Origin: Blautia sp.
Lineage (GTDB): Bacteria > Bacillota > Clostridia > Lachnospirales > Lachnospiraceae
Direction: 5' to 3'
Length of the DNA: 39,209 bases
Assembly: GCA_023667395.1 (NCBI GenBank)
Contig: JAMPAC010000001.1
Coordinates: 550,073 to 589,281 of the forward strand
Shown: in pieces, positions 1-7,092 of the stretch
How positions within the stretch are numbered: position 1 is the first letter of the stretch
Layout: each line of letters opens with the position of its first letter
Translations under genes and position numbers: made by a program
The notes under the pieces: model-generated
Seen by the model: the letters and a program-made list of their open reading frames with translations, nothing else
Told to the model about the DNA's origin: nothing
Database searches by the model: none

Positions 1-55
1 CATCCTTTAGCACCACCTCCGTGTGCGTGCATTTCCTCACAAACTGCAGATTGAC
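1..55 (-). pseudogene. Fragment of a LytTR response-regulator gene
   Basis: The first 55 bases of the window are identical to 5659-5713, which lie inside the LytTR domain of the intact response regulator at 5591-6286. The identity stops abruptly at base 55 and the sequence then passes into material resembling the 3' end of the acetyltransferase gene. The fragment may continue to the left of the window. It is the remains of a second regulator copy, not a functional gene. Confidence 0.85.
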
Positions 56-70
56 ATACTTGTCTGTTGC

Positions 71-275
71 TTACAATGTATAATGATTTCCTTGACATAC
101 AATCCAGCCATTCATTATTGCCGCAAATAGGGTTTCCCAATCAGTAAACGCCCATGCCCGAAGTTTGCCAAACATATGTTCTTTTACGTCTTCCCACGAG
201 AAATTTTCGACAAAACAGATTAATTCATCTGCCAGGTCTGTGCCTTTGTCTACTTTTTTATCTCAGTGTATCCAT
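71..275 (-). pseudogene. Decayed GNAT acetyltransferase copy
   Basis: This stretch closely matches the intact acetyltransferase gene at 7093-7557. It keeps a matching ATG at 275, but reads into a stop after five codons because bases are missing near the start. The N-terminal third is recognisable up to the equivalent of AAIMNG. It then jumps to the last codons of the gene, so about 230 bp of the centre is deleted. With the regulator fragment at 1-55 it forms a shrunken copy of the 5591-7557 segment. Confidence 0.85.
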
Positions 276-344
276 CCACCCTGATAATATTTATGCGATT
301 ATACCTCTCAATAAGATACTCACTTCATAAAAGCTATCTTAACA

Positions 345-734
345 TTATTCCTCACCTACCACATTATTCCAATCATACTCAGAGTAGAAACCATCTGGAA
401 CATTCTGAACACTTATCTCTTTGAACAACATAGCTCCGCCACCGCCGAATCCTATATTCAGATAATGTATAAGCCATTCTTCACTAGAGTATCCATCAAA
501 TTCATATATCTCCACTTGCGACTCGTCTTCCAAATAACCTAAAAACGCACCTCTGTTTTTGGGGTTAATTGCACAATATGGAACATATTCCCTGTCCTCC
601 CAAATAATGGATAAATATTGATCATTTACCCTTTGTTCAAATATTATAGTTTGGTTATTACTATTATTCGAACCGCAAGCCGACAAACACAAAGTAATTA
701 GAACAGTCATTATCACGATTATATTCTTTTTCAT
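345..734 (-). CDS. Small lipoprotein, unknown function
   Basis: 129 residues. The N-terminus is a typical lipoprotein signal peptide: MKKN, a hydrophobic run, then the lipobox LSAC with the modifiable Cys about 20 residues in. An Asn/Ser-rich linker (GSNNSNNQ) follows, as is usual in exported lipoproteins. The rest is acidic and aromatic and I recognise no family. The start at 734 is preferred over an in-frame ATG at 749 because AAAGGAG lies at the right distance before it. It is the last gene after agrB, agrD and the possible effector. It might be an immunity or accessory protein of that cassette, which is inference. A hairpin and a possible promoter separate it from the effector gene, so it may also be transcribed alone. 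Confidence 0.8.
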   Translation of the reverse strand: MKKNIIVIMTVLITLCLSACGSNNSNNQTIIFEQRVNDQYLSIIWEDREYVPYCAINPKNRGAFLGYLEDESQVEIYEFDGYSSEEWLIHYLNIGFGGGGAMLFKEISVQNVPDGFYSEYDWNNVVGEE

Positions 735-757
735 AGCTTCTCCTTTCATTTACATAT

Positions 758-786
758 ATTATACTTTATGTTTCTAAATGTCCACA
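758..786 (-). promoter_or_regulatory. Possible promoter of the lipoprotein gene
   Basis: On the minus strand a perfect -10 box TATAAT (763 to 758) lies 24 bp before the lipoprotein start. The hexamer 17 bp further upstream, TGTGGA, is a weak -35. The site lies just beyond the hairpin at 799-836, which would fit a separate transcript. Confidence 0.35.
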
Positions 787-798
787 TACAATTTATAT

Positions 799-836
799 AG
801 AAATAGCGGCACACAAAAATGTGCGCCACCATTTCT
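799..836. terminator. Hairpin between effector and lipoprotein genes
   Basis: Inverted arms at 799-815 and 820-836 (AGAAATAGCGGCACACA and its imperfect complement) enclose a four-base loop. The stem starts 15 bp beyond the stop of the 851-1711 gene. The tail on the minus strand is A/T rich but not a clean T run, so it may be a weak terminator or a transcript-stabilising stem. Confidence 0.5.
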
Positions 837-850
837 GCTATTTAATCTAT

Positions 851-1711
851 TTACCAAATATGTGTATGGAAAGATTCTGTATGACCAATACCTGTAAACC
901 ATGAACAATTGGTTCTTCCATTCTTCAACGTACCATCGCAATAAGCATTGCCAGCCCCGTCTTCTGATGATATTGCCTCTGATACGCAATATGCGCTCAT
1001 CCAATATGCGGATAATCCTGTGGGATTTGCTAAATATGCAACTCCTAATTTAACAGACATTGAGCAGTCCGAACTCTGCAATGCAAATTCAACTGCATTA
1101 ATGGATGTTGTGTCAGTATCATGTTTGTTGCATCCCACAATATTTACATCACGATGTATTGGTGATTGTCCAACACCATTTCCGTAAGTCTGACCAGCCG
1201 TCCTTTTGGGATAAGTTACAATAGTTACCTGTCCTTCTGCTTCCTTCATTCCATTTCCCATTCTTTGAATCCCTTCACCTAACTCCTCCAATGAACGGGT
1301 TATTATAATATTCCCAGTACTTTCATCCACACTCAGACCAGCATCTTCATCTGTTGATACAAGCATACTATCCTTATACAGATCTATACCCTTTTCTTCC
1401 AAATCAGATATATTCTCCTGTAAATAGTAACACCCATTAGTATCTGTTTGGTATCTTTTCCCATCTATTTCAACACTACCATACACGTATGGCACATCAA
1501 TGTGATAATCTCCATTAGCCTTTTGCTGAAATATGCTGTCATAATCAATTGCTTCCGACTCTTTAATCAAGTCAAGCAAAAACTGCTTCTTATCAGCATC
1601 GTCCGTCATTGCCATTTCCTCTTTAAATGATGCGACAGCTCGTTCTACAGCTAATTCCATTGATTCTCTATATGCTATGCCCTGCTCCTCTGTCATTGTA
1701 ATGGAAACCAT
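851..1711 (-). CDS. Possible secreted effector downstream of agrD, signal peptide probably lost
   Basis: 286 residues with no family I recognise. Residues 1-110 are acidic and probably helical. A Gly/Glu-rich middle leads to a C-terminal domain (about 165-286) with five Cys, many Thr/Ser/Asn, and the aromatic/His ending WFTGIGHTESFHTHIW, which looks like an extracellular domain. The ATG at 1711 has no convincing ribosome site and lacks a signal peptide. The frame stays open for 13 more codons upstream (NENAGSKTPSGQI) to a TGA. Just before that, in another frame, is a signal-peptide-like start MKKTFQNVVVYL. This suggests a deletion and frameshift in an ancestral signal peptide. It follows agrD by about 140 bp and is probably in its transcript. 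It may be a pseudogene in this strain. Confidence 0.6.
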   Translation of the reverse strand: MVSITMTEEQGIAYRESMELAVERAVASFKEEMAMTDDADKKQFLLDLIKESEAIDYDSIFQQKANGDYHIDVPYVYGSVEIDGKRYQTDTNGCYYLQENISDLEEKGIDLYKDSMLVSTDEDAGLSVDESTGNIIITRSLEELGEGIQRMGNGMKEAEGQVTIVTYPKRTAGQTYGNGVGQSPIHRDVNIVGCNKHDTDTTSINAVEFALQSSDCSMSVKLGVAYLANPTGLSAYWMSAYCVSEAISSEDGAGNAYCDGTLKNGRTNCSWFTGIGHTESFHTHIW

Positions 1712-1852
1712 TATTTGACCGGACGGAGTTTTTGAGCCTGCATTTTCATTTCAGATACACCACGACATTCTGAAAGGTTTTTTTCATATACTTGACTTTC
1801 TTGTTCAACGCAAGTTTTGTTATATCCTTACTGCTGTATTAGCTATCAGATC

Positions 1853-2002
1853 TTAATCTTCTTTCCGCTTCGGTCTCTTTGGCTGGTGAAAAAATCCAGA
1901 ACAAATTGGTGGATCTCCCCACTCATCTCTTTTAACTTCATTACGGACAAGTCTTTCTACAACCTTGAGTGCCATTTTTCTGATTTTCCTGTTTTTCTTC
2001 AT
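1853..2002 (-). CDS. agrD: AgrD-like autoinducer peptide precursor
   Basis: 49 residues: a basic, amphipathic N-terminal leader (MKKNRKIRKMALKVV), a short linker, the core around Cys34 (PPICSGFF), and a charged tail HQPKRPKRKED. This matches the cyclic-lactone autoinducer family of clostridia, where the Cys forms a thiolactone ring with a residue four positions on and the following PKxP tail is cut off. By analogy the ring would be C-S-G-F-F with an exocyclic tail; the N-terminal cut cannot be read from sequence. The start overlaps the agrB stop as ATGA, with AGGAGG upstream. The tail is unusually basic. The mature signal sequence is inference. Confidence 0.88.
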   Translation of the reverse strand: MKKNRKIRKMALKVVERLVRNEVKRDEWGDPPICSGFFHQPKRPKRKED

Positions 2003-2583
2003 TTTACACACACCTCCTGTTTTATGATTTTTGCCAAACACATCAAGAATGCACATAATATAATAGCCGCCGACATATAGCCAATATACAAAATATCAGC
2101 TTTCAAATAAACTAAGGCAGCAAGTATCATTGCTTCCATTAAAACCATCAGTCTAGCCGCTTTCTTAGACTCTTTCAATTCACTCTTGCTCATATCCATA
2201 TTAGGGTGGTTTATTGTACCCATGATGCATATTAAAAGCATTGCAAGAAATAGCAACCCATACATAACAGCCTGATTTCTGCAAAGTATAGGTACAATCT
2301 GCATAATTGCAATATAAAACATGATTGTACCTAGATAACACTGCCAAAACTTGTTCGCATGAAATCCCCCTGTCCGTTTCCTTAATGAAAGAAAAAACAC
2401 TATAAAACAAATCGTGGGTAAGAATTGTCTGAATATCAATCCTAAAATCAGCATGGTCCCAACTGTGATAACATGTTCAACCATACGTATTAATGCATAT
2501 TCATAATATTCACAACTTGATTTGCTTATTATCTTCTCCAGTTCCATTTGATTGACAATCTTTAATGCCATCTCCTCTATCAT
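1999..2583 (-). CDS. agrB: AgrB-like autoinducer-processing membrane peptidase
   Basis: About 194 residues. AgrB is a membrane cysteine endopeptidase that cuts the AgrD precursor and makes the thiolactone. The catalytic pair is visible: His in RTGGFHA and Cys in WQCYLGT, seven residues apart as in Staphylococcus AgrB. Counted from the upstream ATG at 2589 they fall at 77 and 84. Several membrane segments follow, ending in a short basic tail. The ATG at 2583 is preferred over 2589 because AAGGAG sits one base from the first but seven from the second. The gene overlaps agrD by four bases, which implies coupled translation. It has its own LytTR-type promoter at 2605-2671. Confidence 0.93.
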   Translation of the reverse strand: MIEEMALKIVNQMELEKIISKSSCEYYEYALIRMVEHVITVGTMLILGLIFRQFLPTICFIVFFLSLRKRTGGFHANKFWQCYLGTIMFYIAIMQIVPILCRNQAVMYGLLFLAMLLICIMGTINHPNMDMSKSELKESKKAARLMVLMEAMILAALVYLKADILYIGYMSAAIILCAFLMCLAKIIKQEVCVK

Positions 2584-2604
2584 AAACATGCTCCTTAGTT
2601 ATTC

Positions 2605-2671
2605 AGTATGAATTATATATAAAATAAATCAAGGCTCCTTGCAGAAAACGGACTATTTTTGCAGAAAACGG
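2605..2671 (-). promoter_or_regulatory. AgrA-type (LytTR) promoter of the agrBD transcript
   Basis: Two copies of TTGCAGAAAACGG start at 2639 and 2659, a 20-bp period that puts both on one face of the helix, as LytTR regulators require. Immediately downstream on the minus strand are a -35-like TTGATT (2632 to 2627) and, 16 bp on, CATACT (2610 to 2605). A perfect TATAAT (2617 to 2612) also exists but lacks a -35 at normal spacing. A poor core promoter with sites abutting the -35 is typical of an activated promoter. The repeat-to-minus-10 distance equals that at 4890-4956 if CATACT is used. Confidence 0.72.
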
Positions 2672-2710
2672 CACAAAATAATTTTTAGAGCCAATCATTT
2701 TACATTGCTT

Positions 2711-4009
2711 TTATGCAGGAATCATAATTGAAAAGAAAAATTCTTTATTCTTATCTTCAATGACATATGCGCCATCATATTTCTCAATGATTTTTAACAC
2801 ATTCTTGATGCCTACGCCATGTTCATCCACGCTTGATGTTTTTGTAGATTTTATCTCACCATTCTCATATACAACATCATAATTAAATGTATTTTTAACT
2901 GCAATGATTATTATCTCATCTTCTTTAACAAATTTGAACTTAATTGTCTTTTTATCCTCACAGGTCTCACACGCTTCAATGGCATTGTTTAGAAGGTTTG
3001 CAAGGATAGTAACCACATCCTCATCTTTTATTTTCAACTCTGAAAGATCATTTACCCTGAAAACAAAAACAATTCCTTTTGCTTCTGCCTCCTGGTACTT
3101 TTTATTAAGTATGGCATTTACTATTACATTATTGGTGTTAATGGCGTCCGGTTCATTATTCAGAGAACCATAAATCTTTTTTACATATTCTTCTAATTTA
3201 GAATATTGCTTTTTGCTCAGCAAGGATTCTATGCATGAAATCTGATTTTTATATTCGTGCGATTTTCTTTTTTGGTTATCAAAGTTTTCAGAAATGAACC
3301 TATACATTTCCAACTGATTTTTAGCTTGAATCTGCAAAACCTTATTTTCATGCATCTTCAGTTCTCTTTCCAAAATATCGTTAATTAAATAAAACACAAC
3401 GATATTCATTACCACCATTCCAAATGTAATGATTGACAATAGATTCGCTTGTTCTATTGTCTGCATATGTCCAAAAACAGACACCATTGCTGAAATCGCT
3501 ACTATAGTAAAGACAGGAAAGAATAGAAACCTTAACCACTCTGTATCCAGCATCATTTCCATTGATTTTTTACCAAACTGTTTTCTGATGATAAGAACAA
3601 TTAAAAACAATATAACCTTTGCCAGCAGAGATGCCAAAGTAAGTCCAATTGCATACTGCGGTTCTAATGATTCGCTACTTAAAGAAAACCATCTACTAAT
3701 CAAATAAATCAGATAATCCATTGCCAACAACAATGCATCAAATAATAGTGCCAATGCAAAAGATTTTTTCAAACTGATTTTAACATGCCAAAGCATAAAT
3801 ACTGAAAATACAGAAATCGCAACAATCTGCCTTAGTACAAAATATTCAGATAAGCCATATGAATAAAAACACATACTGCCAAGCAATAACAACCCCTGTA
3901 TGAAATTAATCCAGCCTTTACGCCGTATCTCACCAAAAGTTTCAAAAAAAATCCTACAACACGTTGCTTCAATAAATATCAGCAATACATTCCGCGTTAA
4001 ATCAAACAT
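2711..4009 (-). CDS. agrC: AgrC-like sensor histidine kinase (GHKL type)
   Basis: 432 residues. About six membrane helices fill residues 5-210 and would bind the extracellular autoinducer. A coiled linker leads to the kinase core. The H box is around His251 (KSHEYKNQ). The GHKL ATPase domain has its N box at about 338-347 (LLNNAIEACE) and a glycine box at 397-400 (HGVG). This is the usual AgrC layout, with no HAMP or HisKA domain. The start codon directly follows the agrA stop (TAGATG) with GGGGAG upstream, so the two are translated together. A 120-bp gap holding the agrB promoter separates it from agrB. Confidence 0.92.
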   Translation of the reverse strand: MFDLTRNVLLIFIEATCCRIFFETFGEIRRKGWINFIQGLLLLGSMCFYSYGLSEYFVLRQIVAISVFSVFMLWHVKISLKKSFALALLFDALLLAMDYLIYLISRWFSLSSESLEPQYAIGLTLASLLAKVILFLIVLIIRKQFGKKSMEMMLDTEWLRFLFFPVFTIVAISAMVSVFGHMQTIEQANLLSIITFGMVVMNIVVFYLINDILERELKMHENKVLQIQAKNQLEMYRFISENFDNQKRKSHEYKNQISCIESLLSKKQYSKLEEYVKKIYGSLNNEPDAINTNNVIVNAILNKKYQEAEAKGIVFVFRVNDLSELKIKDEDVVTILANLLNNAIEACETCEDKKTIKFKFVKEDEIIIIAVKNTFNYDVVYENGEIKSTKTSSVDEHGVGIKNVLKIIEKYDGAYVIEDKNKEFFFSIMIPA

Positions 4010-4735
4010 CTACACTTCTCCCCGACACGCTATAAACTTTTTCTTGACTTCTGTATACCTTACTTTCGGTATGGATAACTCAACCCCGTTTGTCAGTATC
4101 ACTTTATAACGGACAACATTCTTGATATGTTTCACATTAACAAGGTAACTCTGATGTACCCTTATAAAATCATTCTCCGCCAGTCTGGTTTCAAGTACAT
4201 TTAATGTTCCATACATGGTGTAGACTTTCATATCATCCTCCATGACATGAAACTCAAGTATATGCAGGTTGCTCTCAATATACAGCAATCTTTCCAATGA
4301 TATTTCTTTTCTGCCTTCCTTAAAGTCAAATTCCCTTTTTGCCACGGAATAATTCATTTTATCAATAATGGCATCCATACATTCATTAACTTTGCTCTGA
4401 AAGTTGGCATTGCCCTTTAGCAAGTACCTTACAACATCTAGTCGGTATCCTTCCAGCGAATAGTCCACATATGCAGTCACAAATACGATAAACACTTCCC
4501 TGCTTACTTCTCTAATTTTTTCCGCAGCCTTGATACCATCAATCTTTTCCATGTTTATGTCTAAGAATATGACGGTATATTTTACTACCTCAATCCCTAA
4601 CTCTATCAATACCTCGCCAGAGCTGTATGTATCTATTTCAAAAACAAGACCTTTTTCCATCATATAGCCGGAGAGCAGTTCTTTTAGTTCTTCTGTAAAA
4701 AGATTTTCATCATCGCATATTGCAATCTTGAACAT
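4010..4735 (-). CDS. agrA: AgrA-like LytTR response regulator
   Basis: 241 residues. The receiver domain (1-125) shows the acidic pair Asp8/Asp9 and the phosphoacceptor Asp59 in IFLDINM. The LytTR DNA-binding domain occupies about 135-238, with the characteristic RVHQSYLVNV. It would be phosphorylated by the adjacent AgrC and bind paired direct repeats. Candidate pairs lie before its own gene and before agrB. AAGGAGG lies about ten bases before the ATG. It is first in the agrAC transcript and about 155 bp downstream of a good promoter. Confidence 0.93.
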   Translation of the reverse strand: MFKIAICDDENLFTEELKELLSGYMMEKGLVFEIDTYSSGEVLIELGIEVVKYTVIFLDINMEKIDGIKAAEKIREVSREVFIVFVTAYVDYSLEGYRLDVVRYLLKGNANFQSKVNECMDAIIDKMNYSVAKREFDFKEGRKEISLERLLYIESNLHILEFHVMEDDMKVYTMYGTLNVLETRLAENDFIRVHQSYLVNVKHIKNVVRYKVILTNGVELSIPKVRYTEVKKKFIACRGEV

Positions 4736-4889
4736 ATGCGTATCCCCTCCTTTTCTGCTAATTGATATCAGCCTGTTCCTGACGCTTTATACCCCATTAT
4801 GTTGTATTTTAACACTTCTTACTAAATCCTTTACCTGTACATTCATAGCAAGGAAAGATGATATACAGAAATCCACAATTCCCCTTATT

Positions 4890-4956
4890 ATTCTATTTTT
4901 CTTTAATGCATAAGTCAATCAAATTGCAGAAATCGACCATATTATGCAGAATTTGA
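4890..4956 (-). promoter_or_regulatory. Promoter and LytTR repeat pair upstream of agrA
   Basis: On the minus strand TTGACT (4918 to 4913) and TAGAAT (4895 to 4890) are 17 bp apart. Just upstream, GCAGAA-containing repeats TTGCAGAAATCGA (4924) and ATGCAGAATTTGA (4944) recur with a 20-bp period, the same motif, orientation and spacing as before agrB. The second copy is more diverged. This suggests positive autoregulation with weaker binding than at agrB. The rest of the roughly 345-bp gap between 4736 and 5079 shows nothing else convincing. Confidence 0.72.
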
Positions 4957-5079
4957 CATAAGCATATAATGAATCAATTACCAGTTTATAATTATAATCC
5001 GTAGTCCATTTTTATTTTGTTTTTTCATATAATCATCAAGTGTTTTCATCATTGTCCGCCTCACTTTCCACAATCTGCT

Positions 5080-5575
5080 TTACCAGGACTGTGGCAGCAA
5101 GATCTCCGTCGTAAACGCGCCGTCCTCACTGTTGCGGCTGATATAGCCCTGGCAGCGATCCACGATGGTGTCTATCCTGACCAGTTCGTAGCCATGCCCC
5201 GCCCCTTTGGTGGTGAGGAAACGCCGCCCTATCTTCGCCGCTTCTTCAGGGCGGTGGTATTAGTAAAGGACATATAAAGCTGGATCTGGCCAGTGAGATC
5301 TTGCTGTTCAGGATCACATCCGTCATCCTGTTTCCCGTTTTCAGCGCCGTATCCACCGTATTCAGGTCTACCGCCAGTTCGTTCAGATACCTGTTCAGCG
5401 CCTCCAGGTCACCCTGCTCCGCATACCCTTTCAGCACCTGGATATGGTTGCGGTAATCATGCCGCCAGCCCCTGGTCTGGCGGTACATACTCTCCACCTC
5501 GGCGTAATGCACCGCCAGCAGGTCGCTCTGGTACTCCGCTATTCTCTTGTCGATCAGTTTCTCAAAAAATAACAT
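5080..5575 (-). pseudogene. Broken GHKL sensor kinase
   Basis: The start is normal for short GHKL kinases without a membrane sensor: MLFFEKLIDKRIAEYQ, then the H box WRHDYRNHIQ and the conserved TGNRMTDVILNSKISLA. Immediately after, the sequence jumps to what should be about 65-70 residues later (in another frame, QLYMSFTNTT), removing the N box. A further shift and an in-frame TAG occur before the C-terminal TTKGAGHGYELVRIDTI and TEILLPQS, which end at 5080. Without the ATP-binding N box it cannot be a kinase. It starts 15 bp after its partner regulator gene, so the pair was once a working two-component system. Confidence 0.88.
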
Positions 5576-5590
5576 AGGCGCTCCACAACC

Positions 5591-6286
5591 CTAAAAATAC
5601 ATGATAATGGCACGGTTCAGTCCGTCGTAGCGCTTCCGGGAAAGAGGCAGGGAGGCGTCATCCTTTAGCACCACCTCCGTGTGCGTGCATTTCCTCACAA
5701 ACTGCAGATTGACGATATAGGAACGGTGTATCCGGTAAAACCGCTCGTCCAGCAGTTCCGCCATCTGCCCCAGCGTCCGCTTCACGCTGTAACTCTTCTC
5801 CCCATGGATCGTCACATAGTTCCCCATCACTTCCAGATACCGTATCCTGGCCAAAGGAATCCTGACGATCCCCTCCGGCACCGTAAGCGTCAACTCCCGT
5901 TCCCGGTTCTTCAGCCGCTCCATGGCACGGTCCAGCACGCCGCACAGCTTCTTTGCCGTCACCGGCTTCAACAGGTAATGCAGCGCCTCCACATCATACC
6001 CCTGCGCGATATATTCCATATACCCCGTCACAAACACGATCTGGATCCCGGCCCCCAGCTGCCTGAGCCTCTGCGCCAACTCGATACCGCCCAAATCCCC
6101 CATCTCAATATCCAAAAGCAAAACGTCAAACCCCTGATCCTCCTCAAAGGCAAACAAAAACGCCTCCCCCGAAGAAAACCTGTCAATGCGGATCTGATAT
6201 CCCGCTTCCCTGTTCCACTCCCGGATCAGCCCCTCTATATACTCCACATCCTCCCGCCTGTCATCGCAAATTGCAAACCGATACAT
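5591..6286 (-). CDS. LytTR response regulator, partner of the broken kinase
   Basis: 231 residues. Receiver domain (1-120) with acidic Asp8/Asp9 and phosphoacceptor Asp59 in LLLDIEM. LytTR DNA-binding domain (about 130-231) with RIHRSYIVNL. The start at 6286 (MYRFAICDD) fits the family; the open frame extends 16 codons further but that part is not family-like. GAGGAG lies about 12 bases upstream, a little far. It is GC-rich, unlike the agr genes. Its cognate kinase at 5080-5575 is destroyed, so it is an orphan that may be driven by another kinase or be inactive. Bases 5659-5713 recur exactly at 1-55. Confidence 0.9.
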   Translation of the reverse strand: MYRFAICDDRREDVEYIEGLIREWNREAGYQIRIDRFSSGEAFLFAFEEDQGFDVLLLDIEMGDLGGIELAQRLRQLGAGIQIVFVTGYMEYIAQGYDVEALHYLLKPVTAKKLCGVLDRAMERLKNRERELTLTVPEGIVRIPLARIRYLEVMGNYVTIHGEKSYSVKRTLGQMAELLDERFYRIHRSYIVNLQFVRKCTHTEVVLKDDASLPLSRKRYDGLNRAIIMYF

Positions 6287-6469
6287 AATCCAAACTTTCT
6301 CCTCACAATCATCCCCGACCAATACCAAAGCCACCCCAACTCCGCCGCATCCGGCGCTTGCAGAGAATTTCAGAAATATGGCAAATGATCCTTAAATTGA
6401 AGAAAGCGTCAAATGATTTACTCCGTCATTGGCGCTTATCTTATAGATTTCTTCCCTGATACTGTATTG

Positions 6470-6522
6470 TTACCACATAAACCGTTTTGTGCGGTTCGTC
6501 ACATGACCTTGTATTTATCCAA
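6470..6522 (-). pseudogene. Possible remnant of a RelE/ParE-type toxin gene
   Basis: Directly overlapping the antitoxin stop is a short frame TTG-GAT-AAA that reads DKYKV and hits a stop. Shifting frame by one base continues as VTNRTKRFMW before another stop. DKYKV followed by VTNR is how many RelE/ParE-family toxins begin after a Phd-type antitoxin. This looks like a toxin gene reduced to its first codons. The evidence is short, so this is inference. Confidence 0.35.
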
Positions 6523-6778
6523 AATGCTTTTTCTCCAATTCTGCAAACACTATCTCTGCATCGGCTGCCTCTGCTCCGTTTGCAATTTCCTGTTCGGATT
6601 CATAGATAGCCTGGTCAATACGGTTAATCCTTGCGAATTTATCATACAATTCACTACTCATTACAACCAGGTCGCTATATCCGTTTTTGGTAATAAAAAT
6701 AGGCTCCTGCTCCTTGTGCGCAATATTGGAAATTTCGGTTGTATTACGTAAATCCTTGATAGGCATAATAAGTGGCAT
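6515..6778 (-). CDS. Phd/YefM-family antitoxin, apparently without toxin
   Basis: 87 residues. The N-terminal DNA-binding part has the family pattern: MPIKDLRNTTEISNIA, then EPIFITKNGYSDLVVMS. The charged C-terminal part (IYESEQEIANGAEAADAEIVFAE) would bind and neutralise a toxin. The start at 6778 has GGGAG about ten bases upstream and gives a family-length protein. Antitoxins of this family normally precede a RelE/ParE or Doc toxin gene, but only a possible scrap remains at 6470-6522. A promoter with a palindromic operator lies at 6805-6833. It may persist as a repressor or as an antidote to a related toxin elsewhere. Confidence 0.85.
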   Translation of the reverse strand: MPLIMPIKDLRNTTEISNIAHKEQEPIFITKNGYSDLVVMSSELYDKFARINRIDQAIYESEQEIANGAEAADAEIVFAELEKKHFG

Positions 6779-6804
6779 AATGTTTCGCTCCCTTCTTCGA
6801 CATA

Positions 6805-6833
6805 ATGATAGCATAATTATGCGTTAAAAACAA
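6805..6833 (-). promoter_or_regulatory. Antitoxin promoter with palindromic operator
   Basis: On the minus strand TTGTTT (6833 to 6828) and TATCAT (6810 to 6805) are 17 bp apart. The perfect palindrome GCATAATTATGC (6811-6822) fills the spacer. This is a natural operator for autorepression by a Phd-type antitoxin, and it overlaps the start of the adjoining gene's 3' region. Confidence 0.65.
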
Positions 6834-7030
6834 TGGAAACATACGATATACTTACCGACTAATATAACTATAATAAATACAACAATACTAAATATCCATG
6901 TCCACTTATTCCCTAAATTCATTGTATATCCAAACCCACTTTGCGGCCTCTTGATAACCACTCTTTTATCTTCTATATTGAAATATAATCTTCCAGTTAC
7001 CCAGCCATCATCTTTATTGCCTGTTTTCAT
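6824..7030 (-). CDS. Small membrane protein, DUF5808-like
   Basis: 68 residues. The soluble front part (DDGWVTGRLYFNIEDKRVVIKRPQSGFGYTMNLGN) follows the pattern of DUF5808: a Trp, a Tyr/Phe-Tyr-Asn, Asp-Arg-Val and Gly-x-Gly-x-Thr-x-Asn. One membrane helix (about 44-62) and a short Cys-containing tail follow. The role of this domain is unknown. AAAGGAG precedes the ATG. It lies alone between the antitoxin and the acetyltransferase gene, in an AT-rich stretch. Confidence 0.72.
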   Translation of the reverse strand: MKTGNKDDGWVTGRLYFNIEDKRVVIKRPQSGFGYTMNLGNKWTWIFSIVVFIIVILVGKYIVCFHCF

Positions 7031-7092
7031 AAAATCTCCTTTCCGGCCTCTGATTTATGTCCTTGATCATAACCTATTTATTTGCCTTTTGC

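Noticed and set aside
190-225. Spo0A box (TTTGTCGAAA) near 210
   Set aside because: It lies inside the decayed acetyltransferase copy and differs at the same place in the intact gene; chance match.
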